Positions 41,412 to 50,342 of a stretch of DNA of 64,000 bases are shown here, one piece after another. Within the stretch, counting starts at the first letter, position 1. Each line of letters begins with the position of its first letter. The translations under genes and the position numbers were made by a program. This DNA is from Streptomyces bikiniensis (lineage in GTDB: Bacteria > Actinomycetota > Actinomycetes > Streptomycetales > Streptomycetaceae), in contig JNWL01000029.1 in NCBI GenBank assembly GCA_000716465.1, forward strand, positions 1-64,000, read 5' to 3'. The notes beneath the pieces are model-generated. The model was not told the origin of the DNA and did not search any database. It saw only the letters and a program-made list of their open reading frames with translations.

Positions 41412-42869
41412 CTAGGGATGCTGGGCGTCCCGGCGTCCGGACCTCGGCAGCCACAGCAGCATCAGGACGGTCGCGGCGAGGAGGATCGCCGCCGAGACGC
41501 GGAAGGCCGCCGCGTAGCCCTCGGTCAGGGCCGCCGGGTCGGGGGTGCCGTGGACCGGGCCGGTGACGGCGGCGGCGACGGTGGAGAGGGTCGCGAGGCC
41601 GAGGGCGCCGCCCATCGTGCGGGAGGTGTTGACGAGGCCGGAGACGAGTCCCGCTTCGCCGGGGGCGGCGCTGGAGGTGGCGAGGGTGGCCAGCGGGGTG
41701 GTGGCCAGGCCGATGCCGCCCATCATGAGGACGCCGGGGCCCAGGATCGTCGTCAGGAAGGTGCCGTCGACGCCCATCGTGGACTGCCAGGCGAACCCGG
41801 AGGCGGCGACGAGCGCGCCGGTGACGGCGACCGTGCGGGCGCCGAGGGCGGGCATCAGGCGGGGCGCGAGCGTGGAGCCCAGGACGACGGCGAGGGAGCT
41901 GGGGACGAGCGCGAGGCCGGCCTGGAGCGGGGTGTGGCCGAGGACGTTCTGGGCGTACACCGTCATGAAGAACCACATGCCGAAGGAGCTCGAACCGAAC
42001 AGCAGGATCGCGGTGTTGGCCGCCGCCACCGTCCGCGTGCGGAAGATCTTCAGGGGCATCAGCGGGGCCGCCGTACGGGCCTCGACGGCGACGAACGCGG
42101 CGAGCAGGACGAGCGCGCCGAGGAGCGTGAGCAGGGTCTTCGGGTCGCCCCAGCCCGCCTCCTCGGTCTGGACGATGCCGTACGCGAGGGTGGCGAGCCC
42201 GCCGGTGACGAGGATCGCGCCCGGCAGGTCGAGGCGGCGGCCGGTGCCGGGGCGGCTCTCGCGGAGCCAGAGGAGCGCGCCGGCGAGGACGAGGACGCCG
42301 ACGGGGACGTTGATGAGGAGGACCCAGCGCCAGGACAGCAGTTCGACGAGGAGCCCGCCGACGAAGCCGCCCGCCGCGCCGCCGGCGGCGCCGACCGCCG
42401 TCCAGGTGCCGATGGCCCGGGTCCTGGCGGGCCCGGGGGCGACCGCGCCGGTGACCAGGGTCAGGGTGGCGGGCGACAGGACGGCGGCGCCGAGCCCCTG
42501 CGCGGCCCGCCCGGCGACGAGCTGCCAGTCCTCCTGCGCGAGGCCGCCCGCGACGGACCCGGCGGTGAACACGGCGAGCCCGAGCAGGAACATCGCCTTG
42601 CGCCCGTAGAGGTCGGCGGCCCGCCCGCCGAGCAGCATGAACCCGGCGAAGGCGATCGAGTACGCGTTGAGGACCCACTGCAGGCCGAGCGCCGAGAGCC
42701 CGAGGTCGGCCCGCAGCGACGGCAGCGCCACGTTCACGACGGAGACGTCGAGCACGACGAGGAACTGCCCGGCGCAGGCGACGAGCACGACCGCCCAGGA
42801 CCGGGGCGCGGGGGCGGGAGGGGTGGGGGACGTGGTGGTGACGGAGTCGGCCTGCGGCATGCCGGTCAT
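41412..42869 (-). CDS. MFS drug exporter, DHA2 (14-helix) family
   Basis: 485 residues, about fourteen hydrophobic segments. LVVLDVSVVNVALPSLRADLG in helix 1 and LLGGRAADLYGRKAMFLLGL in loop 2/3 are DHA2 signatures; the helix-5 motif reads GTWTAVGAAGGAAGGFVGG. EmrB/QacA relatives expel drugs with proton exchange, and Streptomyces hosts many for self-protection. ATG 42869 (MTGMPQADSV) precedes a short Pro/Thr leader. It is divergent from the gene at 42990 and convergent with the AraC gene; no TetR partner adjoins. Confidence 0.9.
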   Translation of the reverse strand: MTGMPQADSVTTTSPTPPAPAPRSWAVVLVACAGQFLVVLDVSVVNVALPSLRADLGLSALGLQWVLNAYSIAFAGFMLLGGRAADLYGRKAMFLLGLAVFTAGSVAGGLAQEDWQLVAGRAAQGLGAAVLSPATLTLVTGAVAPGPARTRAIGTWTAVGAAGGAAGGFVGGLLVELLSWRWVLLINVPVGVLVLAGALLWLRESRPGTGRRLDLPGAILVTGGLATLAYGIVQTEEAGWGDPKTLLTLLGALVLLAAFVAVEARTAAPLMPLKIFRTRTVAAANTAILLFGSSSFGMWFFMTVYAQNVLGHTPLQAGLALVPSSLAVVLGSTLAPRLMPALGARTVAVTGALVAASGFAWQSTMGVDGTFLTTILGPGVLMMGGIGLATTPLATLATSSAAPGEAGLVSGLVNTSRTMGGALGLATLSTVAAAVTGPVHGTPDPAALTEGYAAAFRVSAAILLAATVLMLLWLPRSGRRDAQHP

Positions 42870-42989
42870 GGTCGCAGACGCCCTCGACCCCGTACATACG
42901 CCTCTGTGCACACGTCTCGCGCCCCGGGCGCCCGGCCCCCCACTTGTGGCAGCATCGTCGCGGGGACCGGGCCGTACGGGGGAGGGAAC

Positions 42990-43571
42990 ATGGGCGCGAG
43001 CTGGTCGGCACTCTTGATCGCGGTGGTCGGCGTGGCGGGAACGCTGGGAGCCGCGCTCCTGACGCAGGTCCGCGCGGACCGCACCAAGCGCATGGAGCTG
43101 CGGGCCGCCGCCGACCAGCGGCGCGAGGAACGCGACCACGCCGAGGAACTGCTCCGGGCGGAGCGGGCCCTGCAGGGGCAGCGCGAGAGCCTGGAGCGCC
43201 GGCGCGCCTGCTACATCGCGCTGAACACCGCCGCGCGCCAGTACCTGACGGAGATGACCAACCACCTCCACGCGCTGGCGCGCGGCGAGGACGTCGCCGC
43301 GTCCCTGGAGAACCTGGAGGCGGCCAGGGTGGCCTACCGGGAGAGCTACGCGGAGTCCCAGATGATCGTCCCCGACGTCGTCTCGCGCCCCTCCAGCGCG
43401 GCCAAGACGCGCTTGAACGCGGCCTACGGAAAGCTCAGGAAGTACGCGGCCGACCCCGCCGCCCACGCGGCCGAACTGGGGACGATGGAGGCCGAACTCC
43501 ACCAGGACGTCTGGCCCTACGTGGGGGCGATGAAGAAGGCGATGCGCGCCGACCTGGGCGTCGAGGACTGA
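42990..43571 (+). CDS. Membrane-anchored coiled-coil protein, unknown function
   Basis: 193 residues. One N-terminal membrane helix (SALLIAVVGVAGTLGAALLT), then a highly charged coiled coil (about 28-75, ELRAAADQRREERDHAEELL), then a soluble helical domain (ACYIALNTAARQYLTEMTNH). ATG 42990 has GGAGGG six bases upstream. I recognise this architecture as recurrent in Streptomyces, without a named function. It could act as a scaffold or sensor at the membrane. Confidence 0.78.
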   Translation: MGASWSALLIAVVGVAGTLGAALLTQVRADRTKRMELRAAADQRREERDHAEELLRAERALQGQRESLERRRACYIALNTAARQYLTEMTNHLHALARGEDVAASLENLEAARVAYRESYAESQMIVPDVVSRPSSAAKTRLNAAYGKLRKYAADPAAHAAELGTMEAELHQDVWPYVGAMKKAMRADLGVED

Positions 43572-43652
43572 GCGGGCCGCCCGTTGTCAGTGCCGCCTGC
43601 CACGATCACCGGGAACTCGGAGACACGGACGACGGCAGAGAGCGAGCACGCC

Positions 43653-44057
43653 ATGGGCACCTGGGACATCGGCCCCTTCGACAACGACACCGCCGCCGAC
43701 TTCTCCTACCGGGTGGACGGGGCCCCGGCGGAGGAGAAGGCGGAGGTGCTGCGCGGGGCCTTCCGGGAGGTGACCGGCACCGGTGGTGAGTACCTGGACG
43801 CGGACCTGTCGGTGGAGGCGATCGCCTCGGCGGCCCTGCTCGCGGCGCAGTGCCCGGGCGGGGAGCCGGTCACCACCTCGTACGCCCCGAAGGACCCGCT
43901 GCCCGCGCTCCCGGCCGACCTCCGCCCGGAGGCCGTGGCGGCCCTGGACCGCGTCCTCACCGAGCCCTCCGAACTGCTCGAACTGTGGGAGGAGTCGGAC
44001 GGGGAGGAGTGGAAGGCGGGGGTGCGGGGGTTGCGGGCGGTGCTGGCGGGGGCGTGA
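43653..44057 (+). CDS. DUF4259 domain protein
   Basis: 134 residues from ATG 43653. MGTWDIGPFDNDTAADFSY is the diagnostic start of DUF4259, followed by a helix-rich body with AIASAALLAAQCPGGEPV and LWEESDGEEWKAGVRGL. The family is widespread in Streptomyces. In other bacteria such short DUF4259 proteins occur among immunity genes of polymorphic toxin loci, and here a large toxin lies 900 bases away, on the opposite strand. That link is suggestive only. Confidence 0.85.
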   Translation: MGTWDIGPFDNDTAADFSYRVDGAPAEEKAEVLRGAFREVTGTGGEYLDADLSVEAIASAALLAAQCPGGEPVTTSYAPKDPLPALPADLRPEAVAALDRVLTEPSELLELWEESDGEEWKAGVRGLRAVLAGA

Positions 44058-44131
44058 GGGCCGGCCGGGACGCCTTCCGACCGCGCGGAGGCGGCCCGTC
44101 GTGCTCCTCCGTGCCGGGCCGGAAGATCGGC

Positions 44132-44782
44132 TCAGTGGTGCCGGAGCAGCTCGACCCCCTCGGAGACGTGCTCCGTGCCGTAGCCGAAGTGCTCGCACAG
44201 GGCCAGGTGGCGTGCGTAGCGCTCCTCGGTGAGGTGGACGCGCCGCGTGCCCAGCAGGCGCAGGAGCAGCCGGTAGCCGAGGTCGGGGTCGACCCGGGAG
44301 ACCACCTCCTCCACCGCCGTCAGCGTGGCCGGGGCGTCCGGCGCGCCGGTGAGCAGTGCGTCCGCGTCCCGTACTTCGCGCAGTACCGCGTCCTGCCGTG
44401 CGGTGTCGGCCGGCGGTGCGGCGGGCCGGTGATCGGGAGCGACCTCGACCAGGCGTGCGCGGCACGCGTCGGCGATCGTCCGGAGCCATTCCCGGGGGCC
44501 GAGGCGGAGGTACGCGATGTCGTGGCGCCCTCCGGTGGCCCCGCGCCACAGGGCGGCGATCGTCTCGTCGGACAGCGGCGACTCCAGGAGGCGGAGGACG
44601 TCCACGAGCAGGACGGCCGCCGCGGACCCGGGAGTCCGGGCCGCGTCGTCGGCGGCCACCGCCCCGCGCAGGCAGTCCTGGGCGGTGGTTCCCGGCCCGT
44701 CCCAGGGGAACCACGAGGTGAGCGCGGACAGGCCGAAATCGCCCTCGAACAGGGGGCGATGGCTCTCGTCGTGTCGTGCCAT
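44132..44782 (-). CDS. Candidate immunity protein downstream of the polymorphic toxin
   Basis: 216 residues from ATG 44782 (MARHDESHRP), with AAGGAG upstream. It is mostly helical, acidic, with repeats of Leu-rich helices (AAAVLLVDVLRLLESPL; YRLLLRLLGTRRVHL) and a motif DIAYLRLGPREWL. I do not recognise a family. It is the next gene on the same strand after the toxin, the standard place for an immunity gene, but a 16-bp hairpin terminator and a tandem repeat lie between them, so it may have its own promoter or depend on read-through. The immunity role is inferred from position. Confidence 0.6.
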   Translation of the reverse strand: MARHDESHRPLFEGDFGLSALTSWFPWDGPGTTAQDCLRGAVAADDAARTPGSAAAVLLVDVLRLLESPLSDETIAALWRGATGGRHDIAYLRLGPREWLRTIADACRARLVEVAPDHRPAAPPADTARQDAVLREVRDADALLTGAPDAPATLTAVEEVVSRVDPDLGYRLLLRLLGTRRVHLTEERYARHLALCEHFGYGTEHVSEGVELLRHH

Positions 44783-44824
44783 GGCCGGTCTCGGCTCCTT
44801 GGTCCATCGGGGTGACGCGGAGAG

Positions 44825-44861
44825 GGTGGGCCCGCCCGTCGTGAGGACGGGCGGGCCCACC
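44825..44861 (-). terminator. Hairpin between toxin and candidate immunity gene
   Basis: ggtgggcccgcccgtc, loop gtgag, and gacgggcgggcccacc form a perfect 16-bp stem, 87 bases after the toxin stop and 43 bases before the next start on the same strand. Confidence 0.82.
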
Positions 44862-44876
44862 AGGGGTGTGACGGAG

Positions 44877-44914
44877 TGCTTCCGTTCACGGACGGTGCTT
44901 CCGTTCACGGACGG
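44877..44914. repeat. Exact 19-bp tandem duplication
   Basis: tgcttccgttcacggacgg occurs twice in direct succession, between the toxin stop and the terminator. Each unit contains gttcacggacg, reminiscent of a PHO-box half but with 19-base instead of 11-base spacing. Confidence 0.85.
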
Positions 44915-44947
44915 GCCGCCGGGGCAGGACCGAGACGGCCGGTCGGG

Positions 44948-47900
44948 TTATGGCAACGGGTACGCCGTGTAGACGATGTAACCCTGGTGCCCGCTCTTGC
45001 CCGGCAGCCTCTTGAGGACCACGCGGACCTTGTTGCCCGCCGCCGTCGGGGGCCCGGACGCGTGGTACACCGTGCCGAGCGAATCGTACTTGCTCCAGGA
45101 ACCCTCGATCGGGAACGTGTCCTTGTTGCGCCACTGGCCGCGCTTGTTGAGGAAGTTGTCCAGTGCCTTGGAACTGGCCTCGCGCTTCTTGCCGTTCGGG
45201 AAGAAGTACTCCGCGAGGACGCGTTCGACGGCCTGCTGCGCGATGTCCCCGTCGGTCCACACCGTGCTGATCGGTGCCAGGCCCTTCCGCCCGTTCTCCT
45301 GGGCGAAGTCGACGGCCTGCCGCGGTGTCGGGTTGACGTGCCGGCTCAGGGTGTGCGCTTCGCTGTCGGGGAAGAGCAGCTCGTCGGCGAGGTTCGCGCA
45401 GTTGTGCACCAACAGGTCGCTCGCCCGTGCTCCCTCGGACCGCACGTAGAACGTGTGCGGGCCGTCGACCGTGAGGTCGTACACCCTCTGGCCGACGAGG
45501 CCGCCGCGGGTGCGCAGCGCGCCGACGGCGTGCAGCGAACCGTCCGGGGAGCGCAGCCGGTCCCCGGCGCGCAGCTCCGACACGAGGGTCCACCCGCGTT
45601 CGGCGACGTGGACGCGGTGTCCGGCGGTGCTGGTCAGCCGCTGCCCGTCCGCGAACGAGACGTCCACCAGGCGGTCGGTGTCGTGCGTGTAGGTCGACGT
45701 GACCGTCTGCGGGCCACGATCGCCGCTGTCCGGGTCCTCGGCCAGGACCCGGTCGCCGCGCCGCACCTCGCTGATCGCCTTGCGGCTGCCGTCCGCCATC
45801 AGCACCCGGGTGGTGCCCGGGAAGCTGTTGAGCTTGCAGGACGTGACCATGTCCTCGTAGAGGTTGACCGTGTTCTCGATCCGGGCGAGGGTCGCCGGGT
45901 CCACGTCCAGCTTCCGCAGCGCGTTGTAGGCGTCGAGGACCCCGGTGCCGGTGTTCAGCGCGGCGTCCAGGGCCCGGACGGCCTCGGCGACCTTGGCGAA
46001 CGCCTTGCCGGGGATGAAGTTGCTCGCGGCCCACGCGCAGCCGCCGGCGCTGCCGTGCCAGCAGTCGACGAAGTCCTGGAGCAGAACCGCCTTGAGGATC
46101 TGGTAGGTGACGGTCTGCTGGATCAGGTCCCACTTGCTGAAGTAGTGGGTGACCTCCTTCGTCATGCCCTTGAATCGCTCGGTGGTCAGCAGCAGCGTGT
46201 CCGACGACGGGCAGCCGGTGGCGGTGGCCGGGACCTCGGGGTCGAGGCAGAGGAAGAAGTCGACGTCCACGTCGAACGTCACCTTGAAGGTGACGGTGCA
46301 GCCCGTGAAGCCCGGCTCGATGACGCAGTCGTTCATCTGGTCGGCCTTGGTGACCGCGACGCTCTTCTCGTCGACGACGTACCACGTGCCGCCGATCCCG
46401 GTCCCGGCTCCCGACGAGACCTGCTTGTTCGCGGCATTGCGGGTCGCCTCCTCGACGGCCTTCTGTGCCTCCTGGGCGTACTTCAGGGCGTCCTTGGCGG
46501 CCTGTTCCGCCTCGGTCGCGGCGGTGTCGGCGCGTTCGGCCGCCGCCCGTGCGTCCTTGGCGGACTGTTCGGCGCGGGACGCGGCCTGGTGGGCGGCGTC
46601 GGCGTCGAGGGCGGCCTGGTCGGCGGACTCGCGGGCCGAGCGGGCGTGGCCCTCGGCGCGGCCGGCGGCCAGGTCGGCGGCCGCGGCGTCCTCGGCGGCC
46701 CGGCGGTCGTACTCGACGGTGCGGGCCAGCGACTGGGCGGCCTTCGCGGCGGCGGTGGCGGCTTCGGCCGCGTGGCCGAGGGCCTCCTTCGCGTAGCCGC
46801 GCGCGTCGGCCGCGTGCCCGGCGGCGCCGGCCGCGTGCACGTACGCCTGCTTGGCGTCGCCCGTGGCCTGGTCCGCGAGGCTCTTGGCGGCCACGGCCTC
46901 GGCCTGCGCGTTCTTGGCGTGCGCGTCGGCGACGGCCTTCTGCTGTTCGGCGATCGTCTTCGACGCCTGGCCCGTGAGGACCACCAGGCTCGCCGCGGTG
47001 TCCGTCTCGGCGTACGGGGAGCCGAGCTGGATCGCGTCGTTGGCGGGCTTGGCGACCTGGGAGGCCGCCGCTCCGGCCTCCGCCGCCGCGCGGGCGGTGA
47101 CGTAGGCGAACCCGGCGGCCTTCACCGACGCGGCCCGCGCGGTCGCGGCCTCCTTCGAGGCCGCGTCCGCGTGGGACTTGGCCTCCTTCGCCTTGCGCTG
47201 GGCCTCGTCGGCCAGCGCGACCGCCGTGCGCGCCTCGGCGGCGGCGTGGTCGGACGCCTTGAGGGCGTCGGCGGCGGCGCTGGTCGCGGTCCACACCGCG
47301 GCGTCGGCCCTCAGCTTGGCGGCCTGGGCGGCGTCCGCGTTCGCGCGGGACCGCTTGGCCGCGGCCTCGGCCCGGGTGGCGGCGGCGTCCGCCTCGGCGG
47401 CCGCCTCGCTCGCCGCGGCAGCCGCGACGTGTGCCCTGCCGGAGGCCGCCTCGGCGTCGTCCGCGTGGGCGGAGGCCGCGTCGGCCGCCGCCCTGGACGC
47501 CTGGGCCTGCTCGTCGGACTCGTGGGCCTGGGCGTACGCCTCCTTCGCGTCGGCCTTGGCGCGGGCCGCGTCCGCCTTCTGCGCGGCGTCCCAGGCGTCG
47601 GCGTTGAGGTCGCGGGCCTTGTCGCGGGCCTTGACCGCGTCGTTCTTCCGCGCGACCGCGGTCGCCTCGGAGGATTCGGCCGCCTTCCTGGCGTCCTCGG
47701 CCTTCACGGCCTCCGCCTCGGCGGTCTTCCGGTGCTGGGCGGCCTCGTTCTGCTTGACGGCGGCGGTGTCCTTCTCCGCCTTCGCCGTGGCCTCCTCCGC
47801 CTCGGCCGCGAGCCGCTTGGCGTGCGCGTCTGCCGCGGCGGCCTTGGCGTCGCCCTCGGCCTTCAGGGCGACGGCGAGCTTGGCCTCGGCGGTCTCCTTG

Positions 47901-49876
47901 TCCTTCTTGGCGTTGTCGCGGTGCAGCCTGGCACCGTCGGCCGCCGCCTTCGCCTGGAGTTCGGCGGTGCGCGCGGCCTCCTTGCGGAACTCGGCGTTGG
48001 CCTGGGCGGTCTGGGCGACGGCCCGCTGGGTGATGGTGGCGCTGTCGGCCGCGGCGGCCCGGGTCGCGGCCTCGGCGGTCTCACCGGCCTTCACCATCGC
48101 CGTCAGGGCGGCGACGGCCCCCTTGGTGATCTGCGCCTTCTGCTGGGCGACCATGAGCCCACGGCCGCGCGGGGCGCCCGCGGCGTCCGCGATGCCGTAG
48201 GCGGCCTGGAGGGCCGTGTCGGAGGCGGCTGCCGACTTCTTGGCCTTCTCCAGCTGGGCCCTGACCGCGGCGAGGTGCGTCTTCGCGGCGGTCTGGGCGT
48301 CGGTGAGGCCCTTCTTCGCGGCGTCGAAGTCCGCCTTGGGGGGCTGGGGCGCGCTGCCGGGGCCCTTCTTGCCGTTCGGCTTGATCAGGTACTTCTGCGC
48401 GCTGGTGTCCTTGCAGTCCCACAGCCGCAGGTCCGTGCTCTTGGTGAAGGAGCTGAGGTCCAGGCACTTGCCCGTGGTCAGGCTCCTCAGGACGGAGGGG
48501 GCGCGGACGTCGGCCTTCCAGGACTGGCCCTTGGTGCTGTAGCAGTCCGTGATCTGGATCTTCGTGCCGTTGGCCGAGGCGTTCCCGGCCACGTCCAGGC
48601 ACTTGAAGGAGCCGGTGTTGCGGAGGTGGAGGTCCTCCTCACCGCCCTCCAGCGACCACTCCTGCGCGGCGCCGCCGTTGCAGGTGTAGATCTGGACCGG
48701 CGTGCCGTTGGTCTTGCCGCCGCCCTGGACGTCCAGGCACATGCCCTTCGCGCCCGGGACCTCGACGACCGTGTAGCCGGTGCCGATCCAGCCGACGCCG
48801 CCGGGGGTCCAGTGGTCCTGCCAGCGGGTGTAGTAGTCGGCGAGCCAGGACTGGCCCAGGAGCATGCTGAGCGCCTGGGTGCCGTCCTGGAGCGCCTTCG
48901 TGGCGTCCTTGCCCGCGGTGAGGATCTGCTGCCGCTGGGTGGTCTGGCCGGCGATCTCCTGCTGCCACTCGGCCGCGGCCTGCGCCACCTGCTTGCCGAG
49001 GACCCGGTTCGGGTCGATCGGGTCGTGCCAGCCGCAGGCCGCGAACCGGGCCTTCAGGTCCTCGACCGCGATCCGGAACTCAGGGGTGTCCGGCTCGGGG
49101 GCCGTACGGGGGAAGCCGCCGGAGGCGAGGAAGATGCGGGCGTCGTCCGCGAACACCCGCGGGATGAAGAAGTTGTTCTCCTCGACCTTCCCGGAGTTCT
49201 TCTTCCACAGCGCCCACGCCTCCTGCTCCTTCGGCGTGCCCGCGCCGGTGTAGAGCGGGTTGCCGACCGCGAGCGCGGCGGCCTTCGTCCTGTCGTCGGC
49301 GAGGGGCGAGGAGTCGTACCACGGGTTGACCACGTCGACCGACGCCCAGTACCCCTGGGAGAGCCACGGGCCGAGCCCGGTCCGGTCGAAGATCTCCTCC
49401 GGGTCCTTCGGCTCGTTGGGGTAGGACTCCAGGCTCGCGGCGCCCGACCACGCGTACCCCTGCTGCCGGACCTTCTCCAGCGCCTGGTCCGTGAGGGTGA
49501 CGTCGGCGTTGCGGGCCACGTGCAGCGGGGTCTTGTCGTTGAACAGGTCCCGCTCGAACTGCTTGTGCATCTGGTCGGGCGGCAGGAGCAGGGAGCTCTG
49601 CGCGAGGGCGTACAGGTTCGGGCCGCCGGTGCGCAGGGCTTCCATGCCCACGCACTGGTCCTCGCGGAGCCGCTGGGCCGCCGCGGCGTCGTAGCCGTCG
49701 TACGAGTCGGCCGTCGCGGCGGCCGGTACGGCGTCCGGCGGTGCCAGGTCGGGCCGGACGCCGAGACCGGCGAGGACGGCCAGGGCGGCGGTGGATGTGA
49801 CGGCTGTGGTGAGGGCGCCGGCGAGGGTGCCGGACGAGCGTGATCGGGGGCTGAACAACCCCGGTGTGAATCGCAA
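44948..49876 (-). CDS. Secreted polymorphic toxin: ricin-type lectin, alanine-rich coiled coil, Hint domain, RNase A-like C-terminus
   Basis: 1642 residues. Order: secretion signal (about 15-55); a 300-residue unknown domain; a ricin-type beta-trefoil (about 375-500, MCLDVQGGG, KCLDVAGN, KCLDLSS repeats); about 650 residues of alanine-rich coiled coil; a 200-residue Cys-containing region; a Hint autoprocessing domain (about 1345-1490, CKLNSFPGTTRVLMADG to SDLLVHNC); and a C-terminal toxin of about 150 residues (HTLSRHV ... YIVYTAYP), which fits the bacterial RNase A-like fold by its N-terminal His and terminal Y-x-V-x-T-A-Y-P. Family role: growth inhibition of rivals by RNA cleavage after Hint release. 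TTG 49876 follows GGAAG. Toxin subtype is tentative. Confidence 0.85.
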   Translation of the reverse strand: MRFTPGLFSPRSRSSGTLAGALTTAVTSTAALAVLAGLGVRPDLAPPDAVPAAATADSYDGYDAAAAQRLREDQCVGMEALRTGGPNLYALAQSSLLLPPDQMHKQFERDLFNDKTPLHVARNADVTLTDQALEKVRQQGYAWSGAASLESYPNEPKDPEEIFDRTGLGPWLSQGYWASVDVVNPWYDSSPLADDRTKAAALAVGNPLYTGAGTPKEQEAWALWKKNSGKVEENNFFIPRVFADDARIFLASGGFPRTAPEPDTPEFRIAVEDLKARFAACGWHDPIDPNRVLGKQVAQAAAEWQQEIAGQTTQRQQILTAGKDATKALQDGTQALSMLLGQSWLADYYTRWQDHWTPGGVGWIGTGYTVVEVPGAKGMCLDVQGGGKTNGTPVQIYTCNGGAAQEWSLEGGEEDLHLRNTGSFKCLDVAGNASANGTKIQITDCYSTKGQSWKADVRAPSVLRSLTTGKCLDLSSFTKSTDLRLWDCKDTSAQKYLIKPNGKKGPGSAPQPPKADFDAAKKGLTDAQTAAKTHLAAVRAQLEKAKKSAAASDTALQAAYGIADAAGAPRGRGLMVAQQKAQITKGAVAALTAMVKAGETAEAATRAAAADSATITQRAVAQTAQANAEFRKEAARTAELQAKAAADGARLHRDNAKKDKETAEAKLAVALKAEGDAKAAAADAHAKRLAAEAEEATAKAEKDTAAVKQNEAAQHRKTAEAEAVKAEDARKAAESSEATAVARKNDAVKARDKARDLNADAWDAAQKADAARAKADAKEAYAQAHESDEQAQASRAAADAASAHADDAEAASGRAHVAAAAASEAAAEADAAATRAEAAAKRSRANADAAQAAKLRADAAVWTATSAAADALKASDHAAAEARTAVALADEAQRKAKEAKSHADAASKEAATARAASVKAAGFAYVTARAAAEAGAAASQVAKPANDAIQLGSPYAETDTAASLVVLTGQASKTIAEQQKAVADAHAKNAQAEAVAAKSLADQATGDAKQAYVHAAGAAGHAADARGYAKEALGHAAEAATAAAKAAQSLARTVEYDRRAAEDAAAADLAAGRAEGHARSARESADQAALDADAAHQAASRAEQSAKDARAAAERADTAATEAEQAAKDALKYAQEAQKAVEEATRNAANKQVSSGAGTGIGGTWYVVDEKSVAVTKADQMNDCVIEPGFTGCTVTFKVTFDVDVDFFLCLDPEVPATATGCPSSDTLLLTTERFKGMTKEVTHYFSKWDLIQQTVTYQILKAVLLQDFVDCWHGSAGGCAWAASNFIPGKAFAKVAEAVRALDAALNTGTGVLDAYNALRKLDVDPATLARIENTVNLYEDMVTSCKLNSFPGTTRVLMADGSRKAISEVRRGDRVLAEDPDSGDRGPQTVTSTYTHDTDRLVDVSFADGQRLTSTAGHRVHVAERGWTLVSELRAGDRLRSPDGSLHAVGALRTRGGLVGQRVYDLTVDGPHTFYVRSEGARASDLLVHNCANLADELLFPDSEAHTLSRHVNPTPRQAVDFAQENGRKGLAPISTVWTDGDIAQQAVERVLAEYFFPNGKKREASSKALDNFLNKRGQWRNKDTFPIEGSWSKYDSLGTVYHASGPPTAAGNKVRVVLKRLPGKSGHQGYIVYTAYPLP

Positions 49877-50342
49877 GGGGGGCTTCCTTCACGGGGAACG
49901 AAGGCAGGCAGGAGTGACCCGGGCGACGTTCACAGTGAGCCGGCACCGAGGCGTGGCGGTGCCGTTCTCCCCCGTGGCGGCGCTGTCCCCGGCCGCCGGT
50001 GATGGTGTGAGCGCGTCACGATGGGGGTGGTCGGTCCCCGGCGCGCGGCGTTACTTAACCCCGAGTCAACAAAGCTCGGCAAGGTCCGCCCCGGGGGTCC
50101 GGAACGCGGAACGGAAAACCGCTTGCCGGTGTCTCGCGGCGCGCCGAACGCAATTCCCGAGGTCATACCGGGTGCCACCTATGGGAGACCTGTGAAGAAG
50201 AGACACACGAGGAGGCTACTTTCGGACACAGATTGGCTCGAATACGCCTGCCGGGTGGAGGGATGGATCCGGACGTACGCGGTCCCCGCCCGGCCTCGCG
50301 CCTTCGACCGGGCGGTCGACCGGTGTTCGTCACGCTCCCGGC
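49877..50342. other. Intergenic region upstream of the toxin
   Basis: 466 bases, divergent between the toxin and the gene at 50343. An AT-richer stretch near 50050-50075 (ttacttaaccccgagtcaac) could hold the toxin promoter. On the plus strand a GTG frame at 50191 (VKKRHTRRLLSDTDWLEYAC) has AGACC upstream but loses protein-like character after 30 residues. No RNA gene was recognised. Confidence 0.4.

Noticed and set aside
44876..49843. Open frame of 1655 codons antisense to the toxin
   Set aside because: The alanine-rich coiled coil of the toxin leaves a stop-free antisense strand; the sense frame has recognisable domains, a ribosome site and a terminator.
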